Positions 43,933-52,412 of a stretch of 64,000 bases of DNA are shown here, piece by piece. The stretch is from JADGNZ01 sp963715895. GTDB lineage: Bacteria; Acidobacteriota; Thermoanaerobaculia; Gp7-AA8. Position 1 is the first letter of the stretch; every line of letters starts with the position of its first letter. Position numbers and translations under genes: made by a program. The notes beneath the pieces were generated by a model. It did no database searches. It saw only the letters and a program-made list of their open reading frames with translations, and had not been told where the DNA came from. The stretch covers positions 1,302,001 through 1,366,000 of the forward strand of contig OY970284.1 in NCBI GenBank assembly GCA_963715895.1, in the 5' to 3' direction.

Positions 43933-45156
43933 ATGCGAGGGAGAAGCTCCCGTTCCGTCCCGCGGCCGGCTGCGCCAGCCGGTACACTCGCGGCAAGGGC
44001 CGCGGCATCTGCCAGGGTGGTGCCGGCTGCCGCCACCGGTCAGGTTCTGAGCATTCCGCTCGTGAGCGGGCCATACCAGAACAACGGTGCCAGCCAGTGG
44101 TACGCAAATCTGGCGCTCGGTACGCCGGGCCAGCCGCTGAAATTCGCGCTCGACACCGGCTCGAATTTCATCTGGACGACGTCCAGCCTATGCCCTTCCA
44201 ACTCCTGTCAGCACTACGGCGGCGGAAGGTTCGTCTACCAGGACTCATCGACGTTTCAGTGGATCGATCAGAACAAACAGAAGGTCGACTTCGGGCCGTG
44301 GGGCTCGATGATCGTGGAGACGGGACAGGACGTATTCACGATCACGGCCGGCGCCTCCCTCGATCTCGCCGCGTTTCTCTCGGAGCTGTACCGCGGTTCG
44401 CAGTTCGATCAGTTGGATTGGGATGGCGGCATCGGCATTCCGTCAGGTTCGATCGATGCCGATCCGAGCGTCTCCTTCATCATCCCGCAGCTCATGAACG
44501 CGGGTCTGATGGACCCGCAGCTTCCCTATGTTGCGTTCTCCACCGATCAGGCCACCAACCAGGGCACGGTGTTCTTCGGCGGCGTCGACCTCGGCGCGAT
44601 CGACCCGAGCTCGGGGGTCTTCCTGCCGTGGACCCCCTACACGGCGCTCTCCGGTGTGACCTACATCTGGTCGACGCCGCTCTATCAGTACATCGTCGGC
44701 ACGGAGGTCGTTGCCACGAACAAGCAGTTCTCTCTCGACAGCGGCTCCTCGCAATTCAAGGGCGACGACGCAATCATGGATACGACTCTGAAGCTCGTCG
44801 GCGCAACGCCGCAACCCGATGTGACGCTTGTCCTCGGGGTCACGCCCGACGGCTACCCGGCAAGCGTGGTCGTGCCGCCGGACGTGTACATGGTCGACAT
44901 CCAGGCGGGACCGGATCAGGGACAAACGCTTCCGCAATTCAACCCGCTGGGACTGACCGATCTCGTGCTGGTCGGCTCGGTGCTGATGGACCATCTGTAC
45001 ACCGTGTACGAGTACGACGTCACCGAGACCCCCGCCGGCTATTACCTCGCGCCTGTCGGGATGTGGATTTTCAACAAGCAGGACGGTCCGCCACTGATCA
45101 AGACGGCGAGCAAGACCGCCTTCGCGCCGCGGCCGCGGCGGCCACATGCACTGTAA
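43933..45156 (+). CDS. Pepsin-like (A1 family) aspartic protease
   Basis: A 407-residue protein with two catalytic Asp motifs: FALDTGSNFIWTTS (Asp74) and FSLDSGSSQFKGD (Asp269), the two-lobed arrangement of eukaryotic pepsins. WYANLALGTPGQPLKF before the first motif is the usual substrate-binding strand. LVGSVLMDHLYTVYEYD near residue 355 matches the conserved C-terminal loop with hydrophobic-hydrophobic-Gly. The N-terminal 40 residues are Arg/Ala/Pro-rich without a clear signal peptide; a prosegment of the usual kind is not seen. A perfect AAGGAGGT site precedes the ATG. Bacterial homologues exist but are uncommon. Catalysis is inferred from motifs. Confidence 0.85.
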   Translation: MRGRSSRSVPRPAAPAGTLAARAAASARVVPAAATGQVLSIPLVSGPYQNNGASQWYANLALGTPGQPLKFALDTGSNFIWTTSSLCPSNSCQHYGGGRFVYQDSSTFQWIDQNKQKVDFGPWGSMIVETGQDVFTITAGASLDLAAFLSELYRGSQFDQLDWDGGIGIPSGSIDADPSVSFIIPQLMNAGLMDPQLPYVAFSTDQATNQGTVFFGGVDLGAIDPSSGVFLPWTPYTALSGVTYIWSTPLYQYIVGTEVVATNKQFSLDSGSSQFKGDDAIMDTTLKLVGATPQPDVTLVLGVTPDGYPASVVVPPDVYMVDIQAGPDQGQTLPQFNPLGLTDLVLVGSVLMDHLYTVYEYDVTETPAGYYLAPVGMWIFNKQDGPPLIKTASKTAFAPRPRRPHAL

Positions 45157-45175
45157 GCGGCCACATGCACTGTAA
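45138..45175. repeat. Two 19-bp direct repeats over the protease stop codon
   Basis: GCGGCCACATGCACTGTAA occurs at 45138-45156 and again at 45157-45175. The first copy codes the last residues and stop of the protease; the second lies just before the AGGAGG site of the next gene. A recent tandem duplication. Confidence 0.85.
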
Positions 45176-45187
45176 GAGGAGGCTTGC

Positions 45188-45967
45188 ATGAGCGTCACTG
45201 GCGCATGGATCAACGTCTACGATTCGGTCGTTACACTCGTGCAGTTGGACGGCGGTTTCGTCGCCGGTACCTATACATCGACGACAGGCTCGTCCGGCTC
45301 CTACTGGGTGGTGGGCTTCACCAATCCCAACCCTCCCCTCGGGGCCAACGGACAGAGTCTTGCCTTCAGCATCCTCTGGCGCTCGTTCTCCGGGGGAAAG
45401 CCCGACCCCAGCTGGCATTACGTCTCCGGGTTCAGCGGACAGATGATCAGCGTGAAAGGCACGCCCAATCTCGTGATGATCCACGACATGGTTGCCACCG
45501 CTCCGGACCCGGGCGTCGTGGACGTCATCGGCAGCTACCTCGACAAGCTGACCTATCTCCCGCACACGGCCGGTGCCCTGCCGCATTGGCCACCGGAATT
45601 TACGCAACCAACGTCCGCTGATCCAGTCGACGGTAACTGGCGCTGTATTCAGGATTCTGAAATCACCATGACTCTCGCCCTTCAGGATCAGACCTTCGGC
45701 TACCTCACCGGAACCCTCGGCACAGCCGTCGGAAGAGTCAACCTGGTCGGATTCACCGACAACGGCGCGGGCGCCGCGGGTCTGCGCTTACAGGGCCTGA
45801 CCGTCTCCGCGCTGCTGCCGGATGGTCATATGGTCGTAGCGATCGCCGGAAGTCTGAATATCGCGGCGGACACGCTGACGATGTCATGGCTGGAAAGCAA
45901 CGGCACCGCCGCGGACTCGACATATGTGCAGACACGCCTGCGAGGACTGGATTTCAGGAGGGGGTAG
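45188..45967 (+). CDS. Tandem avidin-like domain protein
   Basis: A 259-residue protein without a signal peptide. The N-terminal half aligns by eye with streptavidin: GAWINVYDS (Asn9, Ser13), VAGTYTSTTG (Tyr29, Ser31) and LAFSILWRS (Trp64), matching streptavidin Asn23, Ser27, Tyr43, Ser45 and Trp79, all biotin contacts. The Trp of the next strand is Phe here (VSGFSGQ). The second half repeats the fold (DGNWRCIQDS, LTMSWLESNGTAADSTY, TRLRGLDF) but loses the Asn and Tyr contacts. It starts 31 bp after the protease stop with an AGGAGG site, so the two genes form an operon. Biotin binding is plausible for domain 1 only. Confidence 0.68.
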   Translation: MSVTGAWINVYDSVVTLVQLDGGFVAGTYTSTTGSSGSYWVVGFTNPNPPLGANGQSLAFSILWRSFSGGKPDPSWHYVSGFSGQMISVKGTPNLVMIHDMVATAPDPGVVDVIGSYLDKLTYLPHTAGALPHWPPEFTQPTSADPVDGNWRCIQDSEITMTLALQDQTFGYLTGTLGTAVGRVNLVGFTDNGAGAAGLRLQGLTVSALLPDGHMVVAIAGSLNIAADTLTMSWLESNGTAADSTYVQTRLRGLDFRRG

Positions 45968-45987
45968 AGATGTGGCGAGACGCTCGC

Positions 45988-46800
45988 TCAGAACAGCGAT
46001 CTCTGGCTGCGCAGCGTCTCGGGGTCGACCGGTTGCTGGCCGAGGAGGCGTTGAAGCTCGCGTGCGCTGGCGGGGCTGTGGCCGGCGAAGTGATTGTTGA
46101 AGAAGCCGAACACGTCTCTCGTATACGCGGCTCGTTTCAGCGCCTCGTACCATGCTCGGATCTCCTCGGAGCGGTCGAACTGCACACGCGAGTAGTCGGT
46201 GATCGCGCGGTCCGGCCCCATCCACCGCACATAGAGAAAGTCCGCCGTCGTCCGCTCCACCAGCTCCAGCATCGTCTCGCGCGGGATCCACCGGCCGTCG
46301 CTGAGCGCGAGCGCGATACCGTGACGCGCCAGCAGCTCCTGCAGGCGCGGCAGCACCTCAGGGCGCAACCAACGGCTCTGGCGAAGCTCGATGGCGAAGC
46401 GGAGGTCGCCGGGCAGTGTGGGGAGGAACGTCTCGACCGCGGGCAACTCGTCCGGCCCGAAGTCGGGACCCATCTGCAGCAGGATCGGCCCCAGCTTCGC
46501 CCCGAGCTGTCGGGCCTGGGCGAGGAAGTCGCGCACGACGTCGTCCGCATCGCGCAGTCGTCGCTCGTGCGTTACCTCCTTCGGCATCTTGAGTGCGAAG
46601 ATGAACTCCGGCGGCGTGCGCTCGGCCCATGCGCGCACTACCCGCGCGTCGGGAACGGCGTAGAACGTAGAGTCGACCTCGACGGCGCGGAACGCGCGCG
46701 CGTACGCCGGAAGAAACTCGGAGGCGCGCGTCCCGGGCGGATAGAACGGCCCCACCCACGCCGTGTAGTTCCATCCCTGCGTGCCGATGAGAATACTCAT
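45988..46800 (-). CDS. DUF72 domain-containing protein
   Basis: A 270-residue protein of the DUF72 TIM-barrel family: IGTQGWNYTAWVGPFYPPGT at the start, AFRAVEVDSTFYAVPDARVVRAWAERTPPEF, FALKMPKEVTHERRL, and DFLYVRWMG. The fold resembles metal-dependent sugar-phosphate isomerases/nucleases, but no activity has been assigned to the family. It is convergent with the avidin-like gene and divergent from the glycosyltransferase. Confidence 0.92.
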   Translation of the reverse strand: MSILIGTQGWNYTAWVGPFYPPGTRASEFLPAYARAFRAVEVDSTFYAVPDARVVRAWAERTPPEFIFALKMPKEVTHERRLRDADDVVRDFLAQARQLGAKLGPILLQMGPDFGPDELPAVETFLPTLPGDLRFAIELRQSRWLRPEVLPRLQELLARHGIALALSDGRWIPRETMLELVERTTADFLYVRWMGPDRAITDYSRVQFDRSEEIRAWYEALKRAAYTRDVFGFFNNHFAGHSPASARELQRLLGQQPVDPETLRSQRSLF

Positions 46801-46893
46801 TCACGTGAAATCCTACGCTCCGATTTCAAGCTCGGCCCCGACGGGCGTTCAGGAAGTCTTCACGTCAGCGAAGCAGTCGGGGCAGAATGCGGA

Positions 46894-47896
46894 ATGGCGC
46901 ATCAACCAGGGGGACAGGCTCCGCTCCGGACCTCGGTGGCGCTCTGCAGTTGGAACGGCGAGCAGTTCATCGACGAGCAACTGGAGAGCCTTGCCAGGCA
47001 GATGCGCCTTCCCGATGAGCTCATCATCTGCGACGACGCTTCGTCGGATTCGACGATTGGCAAGCTGCAGCGATTCGCGGCAAGAGCGTCGTTCACCGTA
47101 ACGATCCACCGGAACAGGGAGAGGCTCGGTGTGGCCCGAAACTTCGAGCAGGCCATATCCCTATGCACCGGCGAACTGATCCTTCTGGCGGATCAGGACG
47201 ACGTCTGGCAACCGGAGAAGATCGCCCGCATCGTGCGCGCGTTCGAACACGATCCTGAGATCGACTGCATATTCACCGACGCCGGATTGATCGACCAGGT
47301 TGGGAAGTCGATGCGGAAGGGGCTCTGGAGGACGATCGGATTCGATCTCGCCGAACAAGGAATGGTTCGCATGGGACGCGCACTCGATGTTCTCTCAGTC
47401 CACAACGTCGCCACCGGCGCAACCATGGCCTTCCATCGCCGGATCCTGCCGTCGGTACTTCCCTTCCCCGAGATGACGGGACTCCTGCACGACCGGTGGA
47501 TCGCCATCAGTGTTGCGGCTACCGGCCGCCTTGATTGCATCGAAGAACCACTGATTCTCTATCGCCAGCACCGAGGGCAGCACCTCGGCGCCGGACCGGA
47601 GAGCCACCGGCTCCTTACGTGGCTGCAGGAAGGGACCGCCACCGGGTCGGAGCAGTACGCCGCGTGGGCAACGGAGCTCGAGCTCGTCGCCACCCACCTC
47701 CACGAGCTCGGCATCGGGCGGACGCACGTGAAAGGCATCGAAGATCGGGTAAACCATCTCCGTGTCCGAGCCGGCCTGCCCGGCATCCCGCATCCATCGC
47801 ATCGGCGCGGTCGCCCGCGAACTGCGGAACAGACGCTATCATCGGTTCTCGAACGGATACGTGAGTCTGCTCAAGGATCTTCTGAGGAGAATCTGA
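46894..47896 (+). CDS. Family 2 glycosyltransferase, apparent frameshift near the 3' end
   Basis: A GT2 enzyme starting MAHQPGGQAPLRTSVALCSWNGEQF. SVALCSWNGEQFIDEQLESL opens the GT-A fold, DELIICDDASSDST binds the nucleotide sugar, and LILLADQDDVW is the DXD metal motif; FHRRILP and LHDRWIAI follow. Up to about 47790 coding is in one frame; the typical family C-terminus (ARELRNRRYHRFSNGYVSLL, stop TGA 47894-47896) is in the next frame. So a one-base shift has occurred near 47785-47808. Without correction the frame runs on into the ABC gene as a GT2-ATPase fusion (to 48693). It probably adds a sugar to the polysaccharide exported by the downstream transporter. Confidence 0.72.
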
Positions 47897-47919
47897 ACCC
47901 GTTACAATGCGCGGCTTCC

Positions 47920-48693
47920 GTGAAGGCGATTGAGTTCGACGGTGTGACGGTCCGGTTTCCGATGACCAGGATTCCTTTCGTCAAAGAATGGATCGTGCGG
48001 AAATTCCGAGGAACGGCGACCGTCGACACGTTTGCCGCGCTGAGCGACGTTTCTCTGGATATCGAACCGGGGGAATGCCTGGGGCTGATCGGGTCCAACG
48101 GCGCGGGAAAGTCGACGCTGCTGCGCATCGCCGCGGGCGTCCTCACCCCGTCCGCGGGACGAGCAATCGTCCGCGGCTCCGTGGCTCCGCTCATCGAGCT
48201 CGGAACAGGTTTTGACCACGAGCTCAGCGGCCGCGAGAACATCTTCTTCAACGGAGCCCTTCTCGGACGATCCCGGCGCACGATGCGCGCGCGCGCGGAC
48301 GAGATCATTGAATTTTCCGGTCTCGGACAGTTTATCGATCTGCCGCTCCGCACCTACTCCACCGGCATGGTGGCCCGGCTGGCATTCTCCATCGCCACCG
48401 CGGTCGATGCCGCGGTCGTCCTGCTCGACGAGATCCTGGCCGTGGGCGATGCCTCTTTCCGGGAGCGATGCGAGGCGAGGATCCGCGGCTTTCACGAAAG
48501 CGGATGCACGATCCTCCTCGTGTCGCACGATCTCGCCTCGATCGAAAAATTGTGCGACCGGGTGGTGTTTCTCGAGGAAGGGAGGATCGTCACGGTCGGG
48601 AATCCGCCTGACGTGATCAGGGCATACGGAGAGCGAAGCGGCTCACACGAGCTTCGCCACGACCGGAGCCTGTCGCCCGGAGCACCGGACTGA
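47920..48693 (+). CDS. Polysaccharide ABC transporter ATP-binding protein (Wzt-like)
   Basis: A 257-residue ATPase from GTG 47920 (VKAIEFDGVTVRFP). Walker A is LIGSNGAGKST, Walker B AVVLLDEILAVGDASF, with the H-loop VSHDLASIEKL. LIELGTGFDHELSGRENIFFNG and YSTGMVARLAFSIAT are hallmarks of the O-antigen/teichoic-acid subfamily. No C-terminal carbohydrate-binding extension is present. The next gene, one base further on, is its permease. It is in frame with the shifted glycosyltransferase, so a fused product is possible. Confidence 0.9.
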   Translation: MKAIEFDGVTVRFPMTRIPFVKEWIVRKFRGTATVDTFAALSDVSLDIEPGECLGLIGSNGAGKSTLLRIAAGVLTPSAGRAIVRGSVAPLIELGTGFDHELSGRENIFFNGALLGRSRRTMRARADEIIEFSGLGQFIDLPLRTYSTGMVARLAFSIATAVDAAVVLLDEILAVGDASFRERCEARIRGFHESGCTILLVSHDLASIEKLCDRVVFLEEGRIVTVGNPPDVIRAYGERSGSHELRHDRSLSPGAPD

Positions 48694-48694
48694 G

Positions 48695-49564
48695 ATGAGC
48701 ACGATCCCTCGGCTCGAACACGACTCTCCCGCCGTGGTTGCCTCGGCAGTTCCCGAATTCTGCAATGCCGCCGGACCGGGAGTAGCGCTTCTGGACGAGG
48801 TGCGCGACCTCGTGGCACACGAGCATCTGCTGCGAAGCCTGGTGATGCGCGACCTGACAGTCCGCTACAAACGGTCAGTCATCGGCGTGTTCTGGACGAT
48901 GCTCAATCCCCTCCTGACGATGCTGATCCTCACCATCGTTTTTTCCGCGTTCTTCCGTTTCGCGATCAAGCATTTCGAGGTCTACTTCCTGTCGGAATAC
49001 CTTCCCTGGATTTTCTTCTCACAGACCACCGTCAACGCGATGGCCAGCATGGCGTGGAACGGACCTCTCATGAAGCGGGTCCGAATCCCCAAGAGCATTT
49101 TCGCCCTGGCCACGACTCTTTCGGGAATCGTCAACCTGGTGATTTCCTGCGTCCCGCTCGCGATCATCATGCTCATCAAGGGTGCTCCTTTCTCGAGCGC
49201 GATCCTGTTTCTCCCCGTGAGTTTCCTGATCCTCGGCGCCTTTACGCTCGGAGTGTCGCTCACGCTCTCTTCACTATCTGTCTATTTCGCGGACATCAAG
49301 GAAACCTACGCGGTCGCTGTTTTCGGCCTGATGTACCTGACGCCGATCTTCTATCCGATGAGCATCGTGCCCGAGAAGTACCTATGGTTCGTCAGGCTCA
49401 ATCCTCTGGTCCACCTTCTGCAGATCATTCGCGATCCGATCTACTACGGCCGGTTTCCCACGCCGCAGGATCTCTTGATCTCGTCGCTATGTGCCCTGGC
49501 CGCGCTGCTCTCAGGCTGGCTGGTGTTTCGACGGCTGAGCGCCGGCTTCTACGCGCAGCTCTGA
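48695..49564 (+). CDS. Polysaccharide ABC transporter permease (Wzm-like)
   Basis: A 289-residue ABC2-type permease. After a soluble N-terminus, LVMRDLTVRYKRSVIGVFWTMLNPLLTMLILTIVFSAFF is the entry helix of the family. Five more hydrophobic helices follow, with VRIPKSIFALATTLSGIVNLVIS and GLMYLTPIFYPMSIVPEKYLWFVRLNPLVHLLQIIR in typical positions. With the Wzt-like ATPase it forms an exporter moving lipid-linked O-antigen-type polysaccharide across the inner membrane. Confidence 0.92.
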   Translation: MSTIPRLEHDSPAVVASAVPEFCNAAGPGVALLDEVRDLVAHEHLLRSLVMRDLTVRYKRSVIGVFWTMLNPLLTMLILTIVFSAFFRFAIKHFEVYFLSEYLPWIFFSQTTVNAMASMAWNGPLMKRVRIPKSIFALATTLSGIVNLVISCVPLAIIMLIKGAPFSSAILFLPVSFLILGAFTLGVSLTLSSLSVYFADIKETYAVAVFGLMYLTPIFYPMSIVPEKYLWFVRLNPLVHLLQIIRDPIYYGRFPTPQDLLISSLCALAALLSGWLVFRRLSAGFYAQL

Positions 49565-49626
49565 ACCTCAGGAAAGGGTTGTCCAGCATTAGAGAAAGGT
49601 TCATGCTGGGCCGTCAGCGACCAATG

Positions 49627-50403
49627 TCATCCGGCCTTCGGCCTTATCGCCGTCGCCCTCAACCGACTTTCCATTTCCTCGGAGTACTTGCGATCTCTGG
49701 CTTCCTGCGCGGCCTTGAGCTCTTCACATATGCCAGGCTGTGCCCTCAAGAATGCGTGGCCGTATTCGTGGAAGATTCCCGCCAGTAGTGCAATCCATCG
49801 CTCGACGACGCTCTCACTGTCGAGCTCCAACTCCTCAGGTAGCGGTTGAAAGCGACGATCCCCGTAGAGAAAGAGGAGATCGTCGATCCAGAACATCGCG
49901 TCGGGATTCGCCTCGCAGCCGAATGAACAGGATGAACTAACGTCCTTCGCCCATGCAAGCTCGACGTAAACAGCGTTGGAGGCGTAGCGAATCCTTATCG
50001 GTTCTTCGCGCACGATCGCCAGGCCAAATTCAGACTGGAGGAACGCGAAGTGCTCGCGAACCACCTTCAAGAAACCAAGATGTCCGTCAGGCGGCGTCTC
50101 GATGGTTCCGGCGATCAACAGGATCTGCCCGGCGAGATCGAAGATCGGTTCGTATCCTCGCACATCGGCCATCCGAGTGCGTTTCAAAAGATCCAGCCTT
50201 TCCCAAACGTTCTGCTCCTGCCGCACGCGAGCGGGATAGTTCACACGAGTATCGCCGGCGATCACAAAACGTCCGAGATGAACCAGGTCGTCGACCGCTT
50301 CGAACAGGTCGTTCGCGAAAACGTCGGCCTCTCGCCCTTCTCGCAAGGCTGGCAGGAACTGCTCCAGCCGGCTCACGAGTTCCTCCAACGATCGGGTCAT
50401 CAC
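49627..50403 (-). CDS. Candidate immunity protein for the RHS toxin upstream
   Basis: A 258-residue soluble protein of no recognised family. Its ATG overlaps the stop of the RHS toxin gene (50400-50402), the standard place for a cognate immunity gene. Features are helical segments early on (SLEELVSRLEQFLPALREG), VRIRYASNAVYVELAW-like strands mid-protein, and WIALLAGIFHEYGHAFLRAQ, where HEYGH matches the HExxH zinc pattern, possibly by chance. It ends in an Arg/Glu-rich helix (AAQEARDRKYSEEMESRLRA). Immunity is inferred from position and overlap only. Confidence 0.62.
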   Translation of the reverse strand: MMTRSLEELVSRLEQFLPALREGREADVFANDLFEAVDDLVHLGRFVIAGDTRVNYPARVRQEQNVWERLDLLKRTRMADVRGYEPIFDLAGQILLIAGTIETPPDGHLGFLKVVREHFAFLQSEFGLAIVREEPIRIRYASNAVYVELAWAKDVSSSCSFGCEANPDAMFWIDDLLFLYGDRRFQPLPEELELDSESVVERWIALLAGIFHEYGHAFLRAQPGICEELKAAQEARDRKYSEEMESRLRATAIRPKAG

Positions 50404-52361
50404 TGAACGCGGACGGTCGCCTTTACGCCTGCCGACGTAGTGTAATTGATATGCGGGTATGTATGATCACTGACGCCGCCGGGCGGATGGCCCTCCAAAT
50501 CCATTCGGTCAATCTTCCCGCCAGTCTCCTCGATCATGCGAACAGCCTCGTTGGTCGTCGGCACCTTCCCGTTTAACGTCTCGTGGGTTCCTGCCTGACT
50601 GATTTCGGCTTTCGCCCGCAGATATGCCTGCGTTTTGTTCCAGCCCCACTGAGTCATGTATGGAGCCACCATGCTCACGACCGCGCGGGCAGCCGTTGCG
50701 TTCGGCGACTCCGGCGTATCGGATGAGCGGTAGTGCCCCGCCTCCATGACGATGTTGTAAGCTTCAATCACCTGCCCATCGGACAATTGACCGGGCGCCA
50801 CCTGCTTGCCAGTCGCAGAGTTCGTCAAACTCCAGCCGTTTTGAAGAGCTTCGTTCAGATATCCCCTCAGCACTTCTGCGCGTTCGTGCTGAGTCATCGT
50901 CAGACCTAGAGAGTGGGCCGCGCACCACAACCAGTTGTGCTGTTCGCGGTCTACCGTGCATCGCCCGTCGGGGTCGGTATTGCTAACCGGGTTGTTCCGC
51001 ACATATGCATAGCGATTCCACGACTGAGGCTGGGCTGGATTTCCATCGGCCGGATCGACCGAGAGGAAGCGGCCGAAGACCGTCGTATACGTTCGCGCGT
51101 GCATGTAATCGATGAAGTTGACGGTGTCGGAGCCGGTCCCCTCGACGAAGTCGCGCTCGTGACCGGTGAAACGATGGGTCTCGGTCCGGTCGTAACCGAG
51201 TTGGGCTTCCTGAGTGATCGATGTGAGCTCGCGGCCGAACGGAGCGAATTCGTTCGCGGTGACTTTTTGCCCTGTGGCGTTCGTGGTCAGCCGCGGACTG
51301 CCGAGGTGGTCGAGGTGAAAGTGGAGACGGCCACCTTCGGCCGTTTCGCGTTGCGCACCGGCCAGGAGGCGGCCGCGGTAGACCGAGTCCTCCACCCACA
51401 GGTAGTACGACCAGTAGTTCCCGTTGCCGATCGGACCGCTCTCGTATTCGCGAAGAACCTCGTTGCCGTTCCCGCGCAGCGTCCACTTGCAGGGACCGGT
51501 AGAGCCGTCTCCGCAGAAGACGATCCGTTCATCGGCCGCATTGTAGATGGCCATCTTTTGAACGCCGCTCCAGTTGTCGACTTCTTTGAGATTGTTGAAG
51601 GGGTCGTATTGGTACATCAGACCGCCGCCCTGGGTCATGTTCCCGACGCCGTCATAGGTCACGATCGTTCCGGGCAGGGTGACCCGGTTGGTGTTCCTGT
51701 CGGCGATCACCGTTTCGTTGATCGTCGGCGTTACCTCCGAGAGGCGATTGCCGAACGAGTCGTACGTGTAGTTCGAATAATTCGTGTACGTTCCGGGCGC
51801 CGCCATGGGCGCCTCCAGGCCCGCCTGGACGAGGCGATCGACTTCGTCGTAAACGAAGCGGCGTGTATAACCACCGCCGTCCGCGCCGATCCGGTCGGTA
51901 TTGCCGCTGCCGTCGTAGTGGTAATCGCCCGTCGTCCACTGCAGCGTGCCGCCGCCCGTCATCGTCTTCGTCACGAAGCTCGCCGACACCGGTTTCTCCG
52001 GCGACGTCGCACTCGCCGTCACAGGTCCCGTGATGAGGTGCTGCACGTACTTCACACGACCGTGCTTCCGCATGGCCTCGAGCGCCGCGGGCGGCAGTTC
52101 GACGACGACGCGGTTCGACCAGCGCGCAAGCTGCTTCGCACCGCCCTGGTCGAACGCAGGCTCCGCCCCTTTCTCCCGATTCAGCACGACGATGTACACC
52201 GCACGCGGATCGCCGGGGGTAACCGGCGGTTTGTTTTGAGCGTGAACGGGAACTGACGCCAGCACGGCGACGATAAGAACCAGAGTGCGTAACGGCCGGC
52301 ATGATTTCACTGCAGACCTTACGAAGCTCTTGATACGTGACATTACGTATTCATCAATCAT
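50400..52361 (-). CDS. RHS-repeat cartridge protein with C-terminal toxin domain (copy 1)
   Basis: A 653-residue exported protein. A signal peptide (LRTLVLIVAVLASVPVHAQ) is followed by a short conserved region (REKGAEPAFDQGG) and YD-type repeats (TYDGVGNMTQGGGLMYQYDPFNNL). The RHS core closes with YMHARTYTTVFGRFLSVDP and WNRYAYVRNNPVSNTDPDG. After this junction the C-terminal 190 residues are unique and end EGHPPGGVSDHTYPHINY, a His-rich set suggestive of a nuclease or other toxin. ATG 52361 has GGAG upstream; a GTG at 52310 matches the start of copy 2. Confidence 0.88.
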   Translation of the reverse strand: MIDEYVMSRIKSFVRSAVKSCRPLRTLVLIVAVLASVPVHAQNKPPVTPGDPRAVYIVVLNREKGAEPAFDQGGAKQLARWSNRVVVELPPAALEAMRKHGRVKYVQHLITGPVTASATSPEKPVSASFVTKTMTGGGTLQWTTGDYHYDGSGNTDRIGADGGGYTRRFVYDEVDRLVQAGLEAPMAAPGTYTNYSNYTYDSFGNRLSEVTPTINETVIADRNTNRVTLPGTIVTYDGVGNMTQGGGLMYQYDPFNNLKEVDNWSGVQKMAIYNAADERIVFCGDGSTGPCKWTLRGNGNEVLREYESGPIGNGNYWSYYLWVEDSVYRGRLLAGAQRETAEGGRLHFHLDHLGSPRLTTNATGQKVTANEFAPFGRELTSITQEAQLGYDRTETHRFTGHERDFVEGTGSDTVNFIDYMHARTYTTVFGRFLSVDPADGNPAQPQSWNRYAYVRNNPVSNTDPDGRCTVDREQHNWLWCAAHSLGLTMTQHERAEVLRGYLNEALQNGWSLTNSATGKQVAPGQLSDGQVIEAYNIVMEAGHYRSSDTPESPNATAARAVVSMVAPYMTQWGWNKTQAYLRAKAEISQAGTHETLNGKVPTTNEAVRMIEETGGKIDRMDLEGHPPGGVSDHTYPHINYTTSAGVKATVRVQ

Positions 52362-52412
52362 CTGTCGCTCCGGTTGTCGTGAAGTGGTCGGTATCCACCT
52401 TGAAGGCTCCGA

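Noticed and set aside
45886..46893. Extension of the GT2 gene upstream through the DUF72 region
   Set aside because: The DUF72 gene on the opposite strand is clearly the coding one; GT2 homology begins only after 46894.
49627..50403. Zinc peptidase call for the protein with HEYGH
   Set aside because: Only the five-residue pattern supports it, no third ligand is evident, and position points to an antidote gene.
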